Below are positions 32,132-44,840 of a stretch of 64,000 bases of DNA, one piece after another. Source of the stretch: Thermomucor indicae-seudaticae (taxonomy: Eukaryota; Mucoromycota; Mucoromycetes; Mucorales; Lichtheimiaceae). The stretch is taken from positions 19,481 to 83,480 of the forward strand of contig JSYX01000084.1 of NCBI GenBank assembly GCA_000787465.1. The letters are read 5' to 3'. A program made the position numbers and the translations under genes. Below the pieces are notes generated by a model, which worked only from the letters and a program-made list of their open reading frames with translations, made no database searches and had not been told where the DNA came from. Each line of letters starts with the position of its first letter. The stretch's first letter is position 1.

Positions 32132-32673
32132 TTAAGACGGACCAGTGAGTCCAATCCTTGCTTCAGTCAGGAAAATTGGATGTTGCTTTTCCATATATTC
32201 TCGCGGAAGATGATCAATGATGAGATAGTAAATGCTGATATACGTAGCCGAGGTTAGAAGTAAAGACTGCCATTTGCAAGCGGTGTCCGGGTGCTCACTT
32301 TCCAGATTTGGGAGGCATAACTCGCGAGGGCATCCCAATGTTTAGATATTTTTCTTTACCGGTGCCTGTAAGAAAAGAAGGCAAGCGCGCAGCGCTGGAC
32401 CACCACGATCCGCCTCAACTGAACTGTGCTCTGTTCAGATTAGAATAAACGTTAGAGAGATCTCCATTCTAACCAAAAAAGGGTCTATTGATAAAATATC
32501 TACCTTGCTATCCGGTCCCTGTCGACGATGCAAAGGAAGGTGCAAGCTTGCATGACAGTAAAACCAAATATCTTCATTAGCTCTAGAGTTATTTGGAGCC
32601 AAATGCTTTCGCAAATTTACGATCACATAGATTGCTTCCAGTTCCTCTCCTTTAAAACGCAATCGTAACGGCA
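32132..32673 (-). CDS. Hypothetical spliced gene (doubtful)
   Basis: A minus-strand frame begins MPLRLRFKGEELEAIYVIVN at about 32673 and runs to a donor AGCAAG/GTAGAT near 32507. Introns with good branch sites (TTCTAATC, ATATCTAAAC, TTCTAACCTC) suggest further exons down to a stop at 32132, with EYMEKQHPIFLTEARIGL in the last frame. I could not make all phases join, and I recognise no family. It could be a lineage-specific gene or a decayed one. Confidence 0.25.
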
Positions 32674-33152
32674 TTTTGCAAAAACAATAAAGTCCAACTG
32701 TGTTCAAGCAAAAATCATGAAAAGGACGCCCTTATCCACCGTCTTAGTAAACGAATTTGCCGTAGTGACGTTCTTCTTTTCAAGGTACATTGTCTCTGGT
32801 AGGTTATCACAGAATGCTCTCGCTCGAACGAATAAATAATGAAAAGCTCGTGTTTAAGTACACGTAACCAGCGTCGATCCTTGGTTGTCTTGCAACACTG
32901 CACAAAGCATTTCCTTATCTGTATCAATTGGCATGAGGACGGGCTATACAAACTGAGAAGGCTTTCGAATGGGATGATCAGTTTGGGGAGCACCGTCGAT
33001 AATCCCATCCATTTGGACCGTAACACAAATATATATTGACCATGAGTTAACCTCTAAGCTGCCTATCTCTTATTGTTTTCCTTTTCAAGCTTGTCTGTTT
33101 TCATTCCATTCCTTTATACTTTAAGACATTGTGCCATTCATTTTCACAAGTC
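32674..33152. other. Intergenic upstream of the transgelin gene
   Basis: Pyrimidine-rich tracts near 33070-33120 suit a promoter or 5' UTR. I see nothing else. Confidence 0.5.
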
Positions 33153-34092
33153 ATGGCTCCGTTGTATGGGATTGACCGAGGTAACGTACACTCTTTGGCC
33201 CCTACAAGTCGTTTTGTCTGAGTCAAAGAGTGAACGCTGTGTCTTTAGAGATTCATCGCAAGATCCAGTCCAAGTATTCGATCGAGCATGAGCAGGAAGC
33301 GCGTGAATGGATCGAAGATCTCATTGGCGAGTCTCTGCCATCCAACGATTTCCATGAGAGCTTGAAGGATGGGGTCGTACTTTGCAAGTAAGCCCGAAGA
33401 AAGAGAAGAAGGAAACAGTAGACTAAGTTGTTTGCGCACAAGGGTCATTGGCAAACTGGTGCCTGGAGAAGGCAAATACAAGCAGTCCAGAATGCCTTTT
33501 ATTCAGGTAAAAAAAGAAATTTGGACAAGAAAAGCTCCACAGCCCATGGAATTGAACGCTTGGCTTGAAATCAGATGGAGAATATAGCCAAATTCCTTGC
33601 CGGTGCCGAAAAGCTTGGTGTGCCGAAACATGATCTCTTCCAGACAGTCGACCTCTATGAAAAGAAGAACATGACGCAGGTACGTAAATAGGAGAAAACA
33701 AGGTCGATGAGTATTTTGGAATAACATTGCATGCTCGCTTAGGTCGTTGATACCATCTTTGCTGTCTCGCGCTATGGTTTCAAACGTGGTGCTTGCTCTA
33801 CAGTAAGTAGGCCAGAGCCAGCAGACTTCATTTTGTAAAGTCCATGGACTGATCCCATGATAGTTCTTGGGTCCCAAACTTGCCGAAAAGCATGAAGTGG
33901 TTTTCAGTGAGGAAACTCTTAATGCATCAAAGAGCATCTTTAACACGTATCAGTATGGCTTCAATAAGGGTGCGACCCAGGTAAGTTGCTGTCTCTCTTG
34001 GACATATGCGAAGGTACATGTCTAATGCTTAAGGACGTACGTAGTCTGGTATAATATTTGGAGCTCGCCGCGAAATTACCCAGCGACATTGA
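33153..34092 (+). CDS. SCP1: Transgelin/Scp1-type calponin-homology actin-binding protein
   Basis: Seven exons (33153-33180, 33249-33387, 33443-33506, 33575-33679, 33743-33802, 33864-33980, 34045-34092) give 186 residues, close to yeast Scp1 (about 200). A single CH domain has EAREWIEDLIGESLP and VIGKLVPGEG. The C-terminal calponin-like repeat is YGFNKGATQSGIIFGARR. The family bundles and stabilises F-actin at cortical patches. The third-exon acceptor giving LCKVIGKLVPG was preferred over one 15 nt upstream, which keeps frame but adds a non-family insert. Confidence 0.92.
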
Positions 34093-34380
34093 ACATCGTC
34101 AACCAAGAGAACTTTATTATTATGTTTGTACTTTTACGCTTTACTCAGAAGAATACATATAGTTTGTAGTAAATAAACAGTATCATATAACGGGTATTCA
34201 AGTGATTTTTTAACTGGGAAAATCAATCTATCAGTGGCAATACTTGCATACAGAATCGAGGCCATGCCGCGATTAAATGTCCAAGTGATGATGGTCTGTA
34301 TGCATTGCTCACTTTGACGTAGATGATATCGGAAGGGTACAAGTTAGGACGTTAAGTTCATATTAGATTTATTTGATCGC

Positions 34381-35558
34381 TTAGACGATAAGGAAGAAAA
34401 CAAATGTTACAAGGACAGCAGTACTGGTTTCGGAGACATAGCTGGTCAATACGGACGCATGATTGTGAATTAAGATATGCGATAAAATGTTATTGCTCGG
34501 TATCAGTTGCTTAAAATCTGGTCCTTCCACCAAGTTGGTCGTAGTAGGCGTAGTAGCAGGAGTAGTTGTTGGCGGGGGTATCATCGACGCAGCCTTCAAG
34601 GGAAGCCCGTTGATATCCGCGACAATGTCAAGAGCGTCACCTTGATCATAAAAGTCCACTTCGACAAAGTTTGGTTTTCTTCCCAGCAACTGGGTACACT
34701 CTGCTACGTGTTTACGTAAGGAATCGCTATTGGTTTCGGGTGCTTTATCTTTCTGGGGCACTTCGATTCGGACGCCCAGATAAATCACGCCATAGATAAA
34801 GTGATTAAGAACATACATCATGCTTTCCGGATGCTGTGGGTTTCGTGGTCGGTCAATGGTACAATTAAAAGCGTCCGGTGAAGTATTGTCATAGGGTGTC
34901 TCAAAAACCATCGAGAACTGATCCATGAGCCTAGTGTATATGCATCCCCGCTTCCTGTTTTAGTATCGAATACTGTTGTCGTTGATACTCTAAGCAAAAT
35001 ATGCACTTACCAAGGTGCTGTGGTTGGGTCAGACATAGCGTCAATAAAATTGACGAGGCGTTTTCCAGATGCAATCAGGTCGTTGAGCGTGGGCCAGGCA
35101 GTATCCATAGGGTGCGTATAAACGAACGGCATTACAGAGCTGGCTTGGTATGTCTCGGCAAACTTTTGTATATCGATATTGTACAGGTTGTTCCACATAA
35201 TGGTGACCACCTCGTTTGGATGCTCCTGTAACCATTGGCCAATCTGGTTCAGCGTTTCGACAGCCGGTCCCGCATCCAGAATCTTGCACGAAGTGTGACA
35301 GAGGTGGATTTCGCTCGATGGCTCAAGTAGCACGGCTGAAAACTTCAGGCCACGCACGCCGTCTTCTAACTGTGGAAGGACAGGCTTGTTCTGTGTCGCG
35401 GCAATGTGGCCCCCATACGCATAAGAGTCATGAGCCACGAGATAACTAATGTTGGCATAGGATCTATCGCAAAGCTCGTCATATCCATTGCATGCACAGT
35501 ACACTTGCTTCACAATAAAGGAGAAGACAACGACTTGAAGACAGCGGAAATAGTACAT
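34381..35558 (-). CDS. Secreted PLC-like phosphodiesterase (PI-PLC X-domain-like), probably GPI-anchored
   Basis: Exons 35558-35011 and 34930-34381 give 365 residues. A signal peptide (FRCLQVVVFSFIVKQVYCA) is followed by a Cys-rich start and ISYLVAHDSYAYG, which holds the catalytic-type His of the PLC-like TIM barrel. GVRGLKFSAVL, LLEPSSEIHLCHTSC, HPNEVVTIMW and LIASGKRLVNFIDA fit fungal secreted PLC-like enzymes. A Thr/Pro linker and a hydrophobic C-terminus (TAVLVTFVFFLIV) suggest a GPI signal. It likely acts at the cell surface; the substrate is unknown. Confidence 0.85.
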
Positions 35559-37139
35559 AGTAGGACAATAGTTATAGGTCCACTAATACATGGTGAAAGA
35601 CATACGTGTGAAAAAAGGGATCTCTCTCTTTCCCTTTATCCAAGAAGACAAGTTGTAATTACAATTCTGAGAAATTTTCTGTATCGTCCTTGAAGAACTG
35701 ATTTGCCGAAGTCCCCTTTTTCGATGCTCCACTTCCGTTAAAGCTTTGGATTCCGTCGTTGCGGGATATTCGATTAATAATACTTCGATATATTGTTCAC
35801 TTTCTTACTTGTGATTTAGTGATATGCAGTCGATATAGTGATCAGTTTTGGATTCTCAGGGGCGATCACTCAATTGAGTGCCCATCGTAGTTTCTGCTGA
35901 GGCAGAAAGGCGTCGTGTCTAAATGCAACCAATATGACTTGTGCAACTTGTATGCGCACGAATGTCCTTATTGAATTATTCGCCTTTTCCGGGCGATGCT
36001 CTGGCAGAACGTTCCAAGTCCTCCGCATAGATGATGGAACATGTGCATGTTCAACTAGTGATACGGCCGCTGCTCTTTTTCGCTTGGACTTCATTTCCCA
36101 AACCCGTTGACATTCTCTATACTCACTTTCAGATAATCTGAAGGGTCTTGCTGTCTTTTGGATACTAGTTTGCTCTGAACCTGCATGAAATTGTCTCTGT
36201 CAAGTCCTAGTGCAGGCACTGAATACTCGGCGCTATCAGCTGCAAATGATCTAAACCCTCACAGTTGGGTGTTATCATATAAAAGAAGTGCTCTCCTTCA
36301 GACACAAGGTATCATGTACCTTGGGAGACAACAGCCAGGCTGGAAGGGAACGTGTCTCAGCTACAGAACAGTGTACTCCTGAAAGTGGCAATTCGGCAGA
36401 AGCAAGTGACAACTATGATATGTCCGAGGCACAGTTACGCGTCTTTTGTATCCCAGGCGACTGCATTTTTTGAAAAGCCTACCTTTAAACGACGGGTCTC
36501 TTGATAAATTCACAACGAGTAAAATAGATACGATCCATTCTTCTTTTAAGACACAAGTGACTTGCAACTCATGATGCTGACTGGCTTCCTGCTTGGAAGA
36601 CAATTTCAGATGCTTGTTTACAACCATATCAGGAAAGGGGAAAAACTCCTGTGTAACTAGGTCGTTTTTTGGTAACGTGGACCGTGGTAAAAGGCAAAAA
36701 CCAACCTATGAATCTACCAGGAAAACATTTTGTTCTCCTGCAAGTTAAAAAATGAAACTGTAAGATGGGTGTAATGACTATCATACGTATTGCATTCCAT
36801 TTAGCCAAACGCAAACCAGCAGTAAACGGACATGTACGCGTCCAATTAGAGCTGAAAATCTAATTCCGAAGCAACTAAAGTTGTATCCAAAGAGGCGCCC
36901 TGAGCACAGGACCTCTGCGCAGGTGTTTTTATACCGCCGGCTTGCTTCCGTCGTGGTTAATTTGCTTCTGTATTCAAGTGAAGACTTATTGTTCAAAGTA
37001 ACATGTGCTTTGACATCACCGGCATCTCGGACCACGCTCCTGTGTATCCTAGCACTGAGCTAGCCAGATCTGTCTTAGTTTCAAAAAGAAAAAGTGGAGT
37101 TTCTTTTCTTTCTTTTTGCTCTTTTTCGCGGGACGACCG
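35559..37139. other. Long intergenic region
   Basis: This is a divergent gap between the PLC-like gene and the first permease. Several short open frames lie here, but none is recognisable or has splice support. There is no repeat or RNA. Confidence 0.5.
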
Positions 37140-37142
37140 GGA

Positions 37143-37148
37143 TATAAA
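37143..37148 (+). promoter_or_regulatory. TATA box of the first permease gene
   Basis: GATATAAAGC lies 168-173 bp upstream of the ATG at 37316. A TTATCA (GATA-type) site lies at about 37274-37279, the kind bound by nitrogen-regulatory GATA factors. Its role here is inferred. Confidence 0.35.
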
Positions 37149-37315
37149 GCAGACCTTCTTCAGGCACGCCGCCGACTAAAAAGAAAAAAACATTCTATCC
37201 AAAATACCCTCCATTCTTTTTCTTTTTAACCATTGGTGTGGTGCCTGAACACGCGGCGTTACCATAGGATACCTTATCATCACTTAATTAGTTAGTTAAC
37301 AAGAAAAACAGAGCC

Positions 37316-39114
37316 ATGAATTCCGACTCAAAAACCGAGGCCGGCAGCGCTGACCTTGAGGACCAAAAAGAAGTCATCGATATTAACAGTGAATATACCG
37401 TCGGCGAAAAGGTCCTGTTTGACGACAACGGCAACGAGATTTATGAGCAGACCGATGCCGAACGAGAGCTCGTGCGGAAACTGGATTATATCTATGTGAT
37501 GCCATTCATTGCCATTCTCAATTTCTTGCAGGTAACTCCTATTCCTGCTTTTGTCTGTAATCTCTTCAGGCTAGTCTAATCGGCAATTGTTTTCCCTTCA
37601 GTTCTTCGACAAATCAGCTTTGAACTACTCGAGCGTGCTGAATCTAAAGGAAGATACGGGCACGACAGCCTCACAATACAGCTGGCTAGGTTCCATATTC
37701 TACTTGGGATACTTGGTTTATCAAGTAATGAATTCGATATTCGTTTCCTTTGTCTGATACGGCAGCTAATAACTCGACGTCCTTTTTGGATAGGTGCCCA
37801 ATTCTTTGCTCATTCAGCGCTTGCCTCTGGCCAAGTACATTGGTATCTTGATCTGCATGTGGGGAATGGTGCTCGCGATTACTTCGGAAGCCAAGAACTT
37901 TTCGCAACTGGCTGCACTTCGTTTCCTTTTGGGTATCTTTGAAGCCGGTGTTTACCCGACTGCAGTGATCCTGGTCAGTATGCTGTACCGCAGAAGAGAA
38001 CAAGCAGGCCGTCTTGGTGTCATTTATATCTGCAATGGTCTTGCTATGGCTTTCGGTGGCTTGATCGGCTATGGTGTCGGCAACATGCAAGACGTACGCG
38101 GCAAGAGTGCCTGGCAATGGTAAGTTAAACGGGGAATAACTTTACAGCGCTCTATAACAAGAACACGAGCGACTCACATAGAACTTTCTTTTCACTGCTA
38201 GGCTCATGATTATTCTTGGCTCAGTCACCGTCTTTTTTGGTACCTTTTGCTTCTTCTTTTTGATTGATAATCCAAAGTCTCGATTTCTCCATCTTACGGC
38301 TGAGCAAGAGGAAGTAGTCGAAGCCCGTCTTCGTGACAATGCTGTGGTCCGTACCCGCACAATCAAGTGGCACCATATGGTCGAAGCTCTCTGTGAGCCA
38401 CGCTTCTATTGTCTGGTGTTTACTTCATTACTCATCAACTTTCAAAACGGTGCCATGAACACGTTCAGTGCCATCATTACTAAGGGTTTTGGCTTTTCGG
38501 TAATTCTAGAAAGCGGCGCTGCTGGCGAAAACATGTGCACTGATGCTTTATCTGATGTCATAACCCAGAGTCTTAATGCTATCTTACTCAGCATTCCTTC
38601 GGGCGTCGTGGACTGTATCTTGATTGCGATTGCGGTCTGGTACAACCGTCGCTATGGCAATACCATCTACCTTGCCTGCGTTTTCCTAGTCATCGCCATC
38701 GTGGGTCTTGTCTTGCTCGTGGCTATCCCCAAGTCGCAAGTGAAGCTGGTCGGTCTTTACCTGTCGTGGTCTTACTGTGCTTCCTACACGCTCTTGCTCG
38801 TCTGCGTTACCAATAACGTGTCTGGCTACACTAAGAAAATCTTTTACAGCAGCGGTATCATTGTAGGCTACACAGTCGGTAACTTCGTCGGACCACTGAT
38901 GATGGTATCGTGGCAAGCACCACTGTATCTTGGTGGTATGATCGCGTACATGGTTGCTGATGCGATCTGTATCATTCTTTTGCTCATTGCTCGGTACTTT
39001 ATGGCTAAATCGAACAAGGCCCGTTTATCATCGGCTGGCACCATTGAGGCCTCCAAACCCAATACAGAGGACCTCACAGACAAGGAAGATCCCGCATTCA
39101 TTTATAGACTGTAG
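37316..39114 (+). CDS. MFS permease, Dal5/allantoate (ACS) family, copy 1
   Basis: Exons 37316-37531, 37602-37724, 37794-38119, 38202-38499 and 38569-39114 give 502 residues and about 12 membrane helices. Family features are FFDKSALNYSSVLNLKED after helix 1, LPLAKYIGILICMWGMVLA, RFLLGIFEAGVYPT and FFFLIDNPKSRFL, then NVSGYTKKIFYSSG. The family imports anionic nitrogenous or organic-acid solutes such as allantoate, nicotinate or dipeptides by proton symport; the substrate here is unknown. The 69-nt segment 38500-38568 is flanked by GT-AG and open in frame. It is treated as an intron because the neighbouring paralog lacks it. Confidence 0.92.
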
Positions 39115-40375
39115 AATCATTATCTTTTGCATTAGTTCCTCCCATCCATGTACTTTTCCTACTGTACTTAATCTCTGTACCTTTTATTCCGAAGAATCTG
39201 AAGCAACAGGTTACGGTTCCCGGCTTGCGTGTATGCATTTCGGAGCCATGCAACACGCGTTTAAAATTAGCTTTATGCGTGTCCAGATATGTGATACGGC
39301 ATCACAGAATCGTACGTTTTACCTTTAATTTATGCCATTTTGTCCATTGTCATGGTTTTACCTATCAATGTTAGGCAAAATAATGCAGAACGGAACTTTC
39401 TGTTCGCGTTTGAATTTGTTTCTAGGATACGATTTAAGGCACAATAGCAACAAATGTCTGTGCTCGAATGTTTTTAATTCCAGCTTTCCCCATTTGCATT
39501 ATCGATCGAAAGGACCCTGAATCTATTCACCAATGGTAATCCACAATGCAAAAAGAAAAAAATTTTTTTCCAGCCAAAGGGGACTCCATGATCTGGCCAT
39601 GTGCGCGTATTCCTCGCGTGATGGTTTCTCCGGGACCAAGTTCCGCAACAAAACGAAATGACCTTTATCTTTTATAGGGTTGCTGCCCAATGTTTGGATA
39701 AATTGCCCTTGCGAATCTTGAAGGCAAGAGAAGGTGCGGGTGATAATAATCAGTAATAGATTATACTCGTGAAAATGAAGCCACGCTATTGATTTCTAAT
39801 TGCATCATTGAGGGAACGTATTTATGTTGCACAAAGTGACTTTTAAACAGCTAGTGCCTTTTCTCCCCCCTTTCTCTTGGTCGAAACGGCGGTGAGACGG
39901 GTATAGATAATTGCGCGCCAAAACACCCCCCTTTAGCAAAAGGACCTCATTGCCGATTTGTCCTACGCGAATATTCCATCCATACGAAGCATCTCTTTGG
40001 CCGGAGTTAAGCAATAGTTCCACTTGGCTGGATACTATATGCTTTAATGACGCACAGCCGTCAGGATCGTTTATTACCATCCTGCGTAAGTTGATTGATC
40101 ATTTCCTTAGGGGGATATACAGAGAGAGAAAGCAGTTGCTAAACAGAATAACCAAGATAGAGAGGAGGAGGCATCTGTCGCCATCCTAAATAATTCAAAG
40201 GCCGTATAGGGCGACCTAACTGGTTGTTATGCTCACGCTAGTACGTTCTTTCCCGCCATTATTACACTTTCCTTCTCACTTTTCTCTTGGATACTCGTAG
40301 AAAAAGAAAGACAAACGACATCAACTGCGTGCCAAACACGAAACGCCTTCTTTCCAACACCAACCTTCTTCCCCC
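39115..40375. other. Intergenic between the two permeases
   Basis: 1.26 kb with A/T runs (for example near 39548-39570) and a TGATAATAATCAG stretch near 39740. No gene is supported. It probably contains the second permease's promoter. Confidence 0.5.
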
Positions 40376-42136
40376 ATGTCCGTTTATCCCGAAACAGCGT
40401 CCGATATACCTATGGATACGATGGAAAAAGCATCGAGCCAATCACTTTACGGAAGAGAGTATGATCAATCTTACATGTACAATGACAATTATTATCAGAA
40501 TTATGGCGACCCCCATGAGGACCTACCTGAATCTGAAGAAGAGCGTGCTCTTGTTCGAAAGATCGATTTGTTAGTCATGCCTGTCGTCTGTCTCATCGAT
40601 TTATTACAGGTTGGATTTCGCTATCTTTAACAGCAAATTTGTCGCTGAAAAACGAGCTTTTCTTTATGATTAGTTTATGGACAAATCGACAATCAATTAT
40701 GCGGCTGTGATGGGATTCAAGGAAGACCTACATCTCGAAGGCGACCAATACGGCCTTCTAGGTTCAATTTTCTACCTCGGCTACCTTTTATTTCAGGTTG
40801 GTTTGGGTGGCACAAGTCGTTCCAGTCGGATGGTATTAAAGTTCAAAGTAATCGCGATCGCTTAGTTACCAAACAATTACTTTCTTCAACGCATTCCCAT
40901 TGGCCGTTACATCGGCATCGTTGTCTTTCTCTGGGGTACCGTCTTGGCTTGCACAGCGACTGGCACCAACTTCTCGCAGGTGGCCGCTATGCGCTTCTTG
41001 CTTGGCTTTTTCGAGGCTGCTATTTATCCAGGTAATCCCGAATTGCATTCCCGCATACGCTGATCTTGTCTAACTGGTACAGCACTCACGTTGCTTGTGA
41101 GCACATTGTACCGTCGATCGGAACAAGTAGCTCGCTTGGGTGCCTTTTGGCTCATGAACGGTCTCGCCTTGATTATTGGTGGTCTTATTAGTTACGGTAT
41201 CGGTAACATGTCCCACACAAACGGCCTCAAAAACTGGCAATGGTAAAGCAAATGCAAAGATTTTATCGTCCAGTTTGCTCATCTTCGTATCTCTTCAGGG
41301 TTATGATCATTCTAGGTGCCATTACAGCCTTTGTCGGCGTCTTTAGCTTCTTCTTTCTAATCGACAACCCAAAGTCGAGAGCGCTTAGCCTGAACGCCGA
41401 GCAAGAAATCCTGGTTGAAGAAAGGACACGCGACAATGCCGTTGTCCGTACAACAACCATCAAGCGAGATCATATACTAGAAGCACTCAAAGAAGTTCGC
41501 TTCTGGTGCTTTTGTTTCTCTTGCTTGCTGATTAACCTGCAAAACGGCGCCATGACCGTCTACAACACCCAGCTCACACAAAGCTTTGGTTTCACGGGTC
41601 TGCAAGCCATCTTATTGAGCGTTGGCGCTGGTGGCTCTACAGTGTTCTTCATTATCGTGGCCGTATGGTGCGTCCGCAAATTCAAGCAGACCTTGTACAC
41701 CGCCGTCGGGCTTATGATCACGGATATCATTGGTCTCATCTTGCTCATCACCATCCCGACCCCACGCGCCAAACTCGTCGGCTTTTACCTGGCCTGGGCC
41801 TACGTCGCGGCCTATGTCATGCTCGTCACCTCCATTGCCAACAACGTCTCGGGCTACACCAAAAAGATCTTTTACAACGGTCTGCTGATGATCTTTTATA
41901 CCATCGGTAACTTTTGCGGGCCCCTCATGATGGACAATAAGCAGGCTCCCACATATCTCGGCGGCATGATCGGATACATCTGCGCCAGCGCCATCGTCGT
42001 TCTCCTTTTATTGATTGCCCGCTGGCGAATGAGCGTGGTGAATCGCAGGCGATTGACCAAAACGTCATCCGTAATCACTAATGTGGAGGACGATCTCAGT
42101 GACGTTCAAGACCCAAACTTTATTTATCGTCTTTAA
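40376..42136 (+). CDS. MFS permease, Dal5/allantoate (ACS) family, copy 2
   Basis: Exons 40376-40609, 40674-40796, 40866-41031, 41083-41242 and 41299-42136 give 506 residues. It is a tandem paralog of the permease at 37316, with the same signatures: FMDKSTINYAAVMGFKED, IPIGRYIGIVVF, FFFLIDNPKSRAL, NVSGYTKKIFYNG and the shared end DPNFIYRL. Three intron positions match copy 1 exactly (after LLQ, after the helix-2 Gln, and within the Trp codon of WQW). It has one extra intron within AIYPA and lacks the 69-nt one. The N-terminus (about 60 residues) is acidic and Tyr-rich and differs from copy 1. Substrate is unknown. Confidence 0.92.
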
Positions 42137-42247
42137 TCATATACTCTCTCTCTTAATATGTAATTTATATTACAGTGTATTCTTTATTTATTGTAACAAA
42201 AAGAAACCTTGAAAAAAGAGACTATTGACCAGCAATGTTTGTTATCT

Positions 42248-44840
42248 TCAGTCAAGGTCCTTTCCTACTAACGGTGGTTTTGCGTTGTTTTCCAGGACAA
42301 TCTCGTTGCTAAGCATAGGTTTGTAGCAGTGACTCGGAGTCCTGGAAGTAGAAGACTCGAGGGCTGGTAACGGTATATCCTCCAGCGGTGAAGGTCCTGA
42401 TAGGGAGGCTACGGAGGAGCTAGACGGAGATGGAGGTGCTGAGGCCGAAGAGAAGTATACTGATGATTCTGCGTCATCAGCTGTAGAAGGCGCTGTCTGG
42501 GGTTCTTCTGAACACTTTTCGACTGCTCGTGCAGTTTTGTTGCTGGCTGTCTCATCATCCAGTTCTGGTGCAATGCTCGTCGGTGTATGGACAACAGAGG
42601 GGGCGCGTACAGTCTGTATAGAGATAACAGAAGGCGTCGAGTGCTGACTAGGTGCCCGCGACAGTGGGTACTTGTTGTTATTATTATTGCCTGTACAAGT
42701 AGTAGCAATAGCTTCGTCCTGTTCCCGGACTGACGAAGATGAAGATCCATGGGTGGAAGAAGAAGAATCCAGAAACTGTTGGATGGCTTGCGGTTGCTGT
42801 ACAGGGAGAGGCCGAGATATCGGTCCAATTCGGCCACCATTGAAGCGAGTAGAAACATCACGTAAAAGAGTACACCATGACAACAATTCTTCGTGGGAAC
42901 TGGCACGGAAAGCGTAAACTTTGTCTCGCTGAAGCACTTGATTCCCTCGTCGATGAATCTCGAATGTCAAACTACTATTTGGCTGATCCACTTGTTCTGT
43001 ATCAATGGAGAATACAACGGTAGTGTCCGGGATATAAATGGAACGCTCAGGCGAGACCTTGTTATCCAGCGTGAATTGATGCAGATAGCCACCTAATAGT
43101 CGTTCAGTCTATAGATATATACCAGCCTCTTTGAAAAGACATAATGTACAGCTTACATTGGCTGAGGACATAATAACGCTCAGTATATTGCCTACGAACT
43201 CCAATACGACGTTCAAGGACTCCTTTGGCTAAAGTCATGACGTGTGGACTCATTTTGTTTGGATAATTGATCTTGAGATAGTCCTTTTTCGGATTCTGTT
43301 CATCGACCAGATCCTTCTTTTTGCTCTCGTAAAACCGTTGCCATTCATGATCCGGCATGAGCTGGTCCATAACAAGTTTAAAAGCTGCCGTCTCAGTATC
43401 CGCTGTACCATTCCATAAGCCAGGTGCCAGCCGTCGATAGCAGTATGCAATGGCTGGCTTGATATGTTCGAGCACGCGTGCTTCAAAGGCAGCAGTGCCC
43501 TTCTGTATTGGTACCATGAGTTCACGCATCCGGTTTTCTTCATCGACTTCTCGTTTCAGCTGGCGAAGTACATCTAGGTAGGACAGTAAAGTGAGCCATG
43601 GCTTTTCCTTCCATCTGGCTAGTATATATACAAGCATACAGAGGTTCGCTAACCAAGGATCATGTTCAACCGCTTGTCCACTGGCTGCTGCTGCCTCAGC
43701 TGCCTTACAATACTTGTTGAGCGTCGCCATGCTTTTCCGTGTGGTTTCTGCCCGTCTCAGCAATTCATCCATGACCAGGTCCGGTTCTTCCTTGAGTCCA
43801 CGAATCATTTCCTTGCATTCCTTTCGTAACCTGAACAGAGCCGGAATAAAGTCATGCTGAATCTTTCTACCAAACTCCTTTTGTTCGTTGGCCAGTTGCA
43901 TCGTGAGCATCTGCAGACCCGCTCGCATAGTGTTCATGGCATCTGGGCCGTCGTCATCATCGTCCCTGCCACTATTCCCTTTTACCCAAGGAAGTGCGCG
44001 GTGCGAGTAGCAGCGACTGCTCTGAAAACTAATCTTGGCTACTTCCTCCAACCAATTCGTGACAGCTTTCAAGAGATGGTGCCATTGTTGGAGACGCGCA
44101 ATGATCACTTCCGCTCGGTTCAGACTAAAGATGGTCGGCATGCGCGGGTTCTTGCCGTTATTATGCTCATGATGTTCAGAAGAAGAAATCGACTTTGAGC
44201 GACCGAAAAGTCTCGACGACTTTTTCTTTTTGGTATTGCTTTCGTTTTCGCTCTTGTATCCTTGCAGAGGACCATCTTCGTCGTGCGAATCAGAAAGTGG
44301 AGGAAGAAATCGAGTGGACTGAGTTGGACCAAACTCGTCGTCACTGGTTATAATGCTACTACTGTTGTTGCGGCCTTTGAGGTTTCGAGACGAAAACGAT
44401 CGGTAAAGCGATGACGAACTCCAAAAGGCAGAATTGGATAAGGGCGGTCGGCCCTCAATTGCAAGAGGTGTCGAGCTGCTGGGCGAAGGCAGACCTCCTC
44501 CGTTCCAAGTATCTATAGTGGAAGTACTGTTATTCTTGCCGTGCAGAAAGGGACGCAAGCTGGGTTTATTGTTCTGACGCTGAGGCTTTCGAGTGATGGA
44601 GACATGAAAATCAGTATCAGCAAGTGCTTCTAGCAGTTCTGGAGGAGGAACATGATCGAATTGTTCTTCAAATCGACTTTTATATGGCCTCTGTTTCTGT
44701 TTCTTATCCACGGATTTGGCTCTTACTGTTGTTGTCGTCGTTGTTGTTGGATGTTCTGAAGAAGTCAGCGTGCTGGTGGTGGGAGACTTCCGAAGCTTGC
44801 TTTTCTCAGGTAAAGGGGGAGCTACCGTCGACTGCATCAT
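42248..44840 (-). CDS. Slm1/Slm2-like PH-domain protein
   Basis: Exons 44840-43157 and 43092-42248 give 842 residues. A long Ser/Thr/Lys-rich N-terminus precedes a BAR-like helical region (about 250-500: EVIIARLQQWHHLLKAVTNW, MQLANEQKEFGRKIQHDFIP). A PH domain follows at about 545-660 (RRQYTERYYVLSQ, GYLHQFTLDNKVSPERSIYI, ELLSWCTLLRDV). The tail is disordered and Ser/Pro-rich. Yeast Slm1/2 bind PI(4,5)P2 at eisosomes and activate TORC2 signalling; that role is inferred from architecture. The intron splits the PH domain. Confidence 0.87.

Noticed and set aside
42409..42906. Long open frame antisense or in another frame of the Slm1-like gene
   Set aside because: It is a frame shadow of the Ser/Pro-rich tail; it has no domain, and the real frame is supported by the PH domain.
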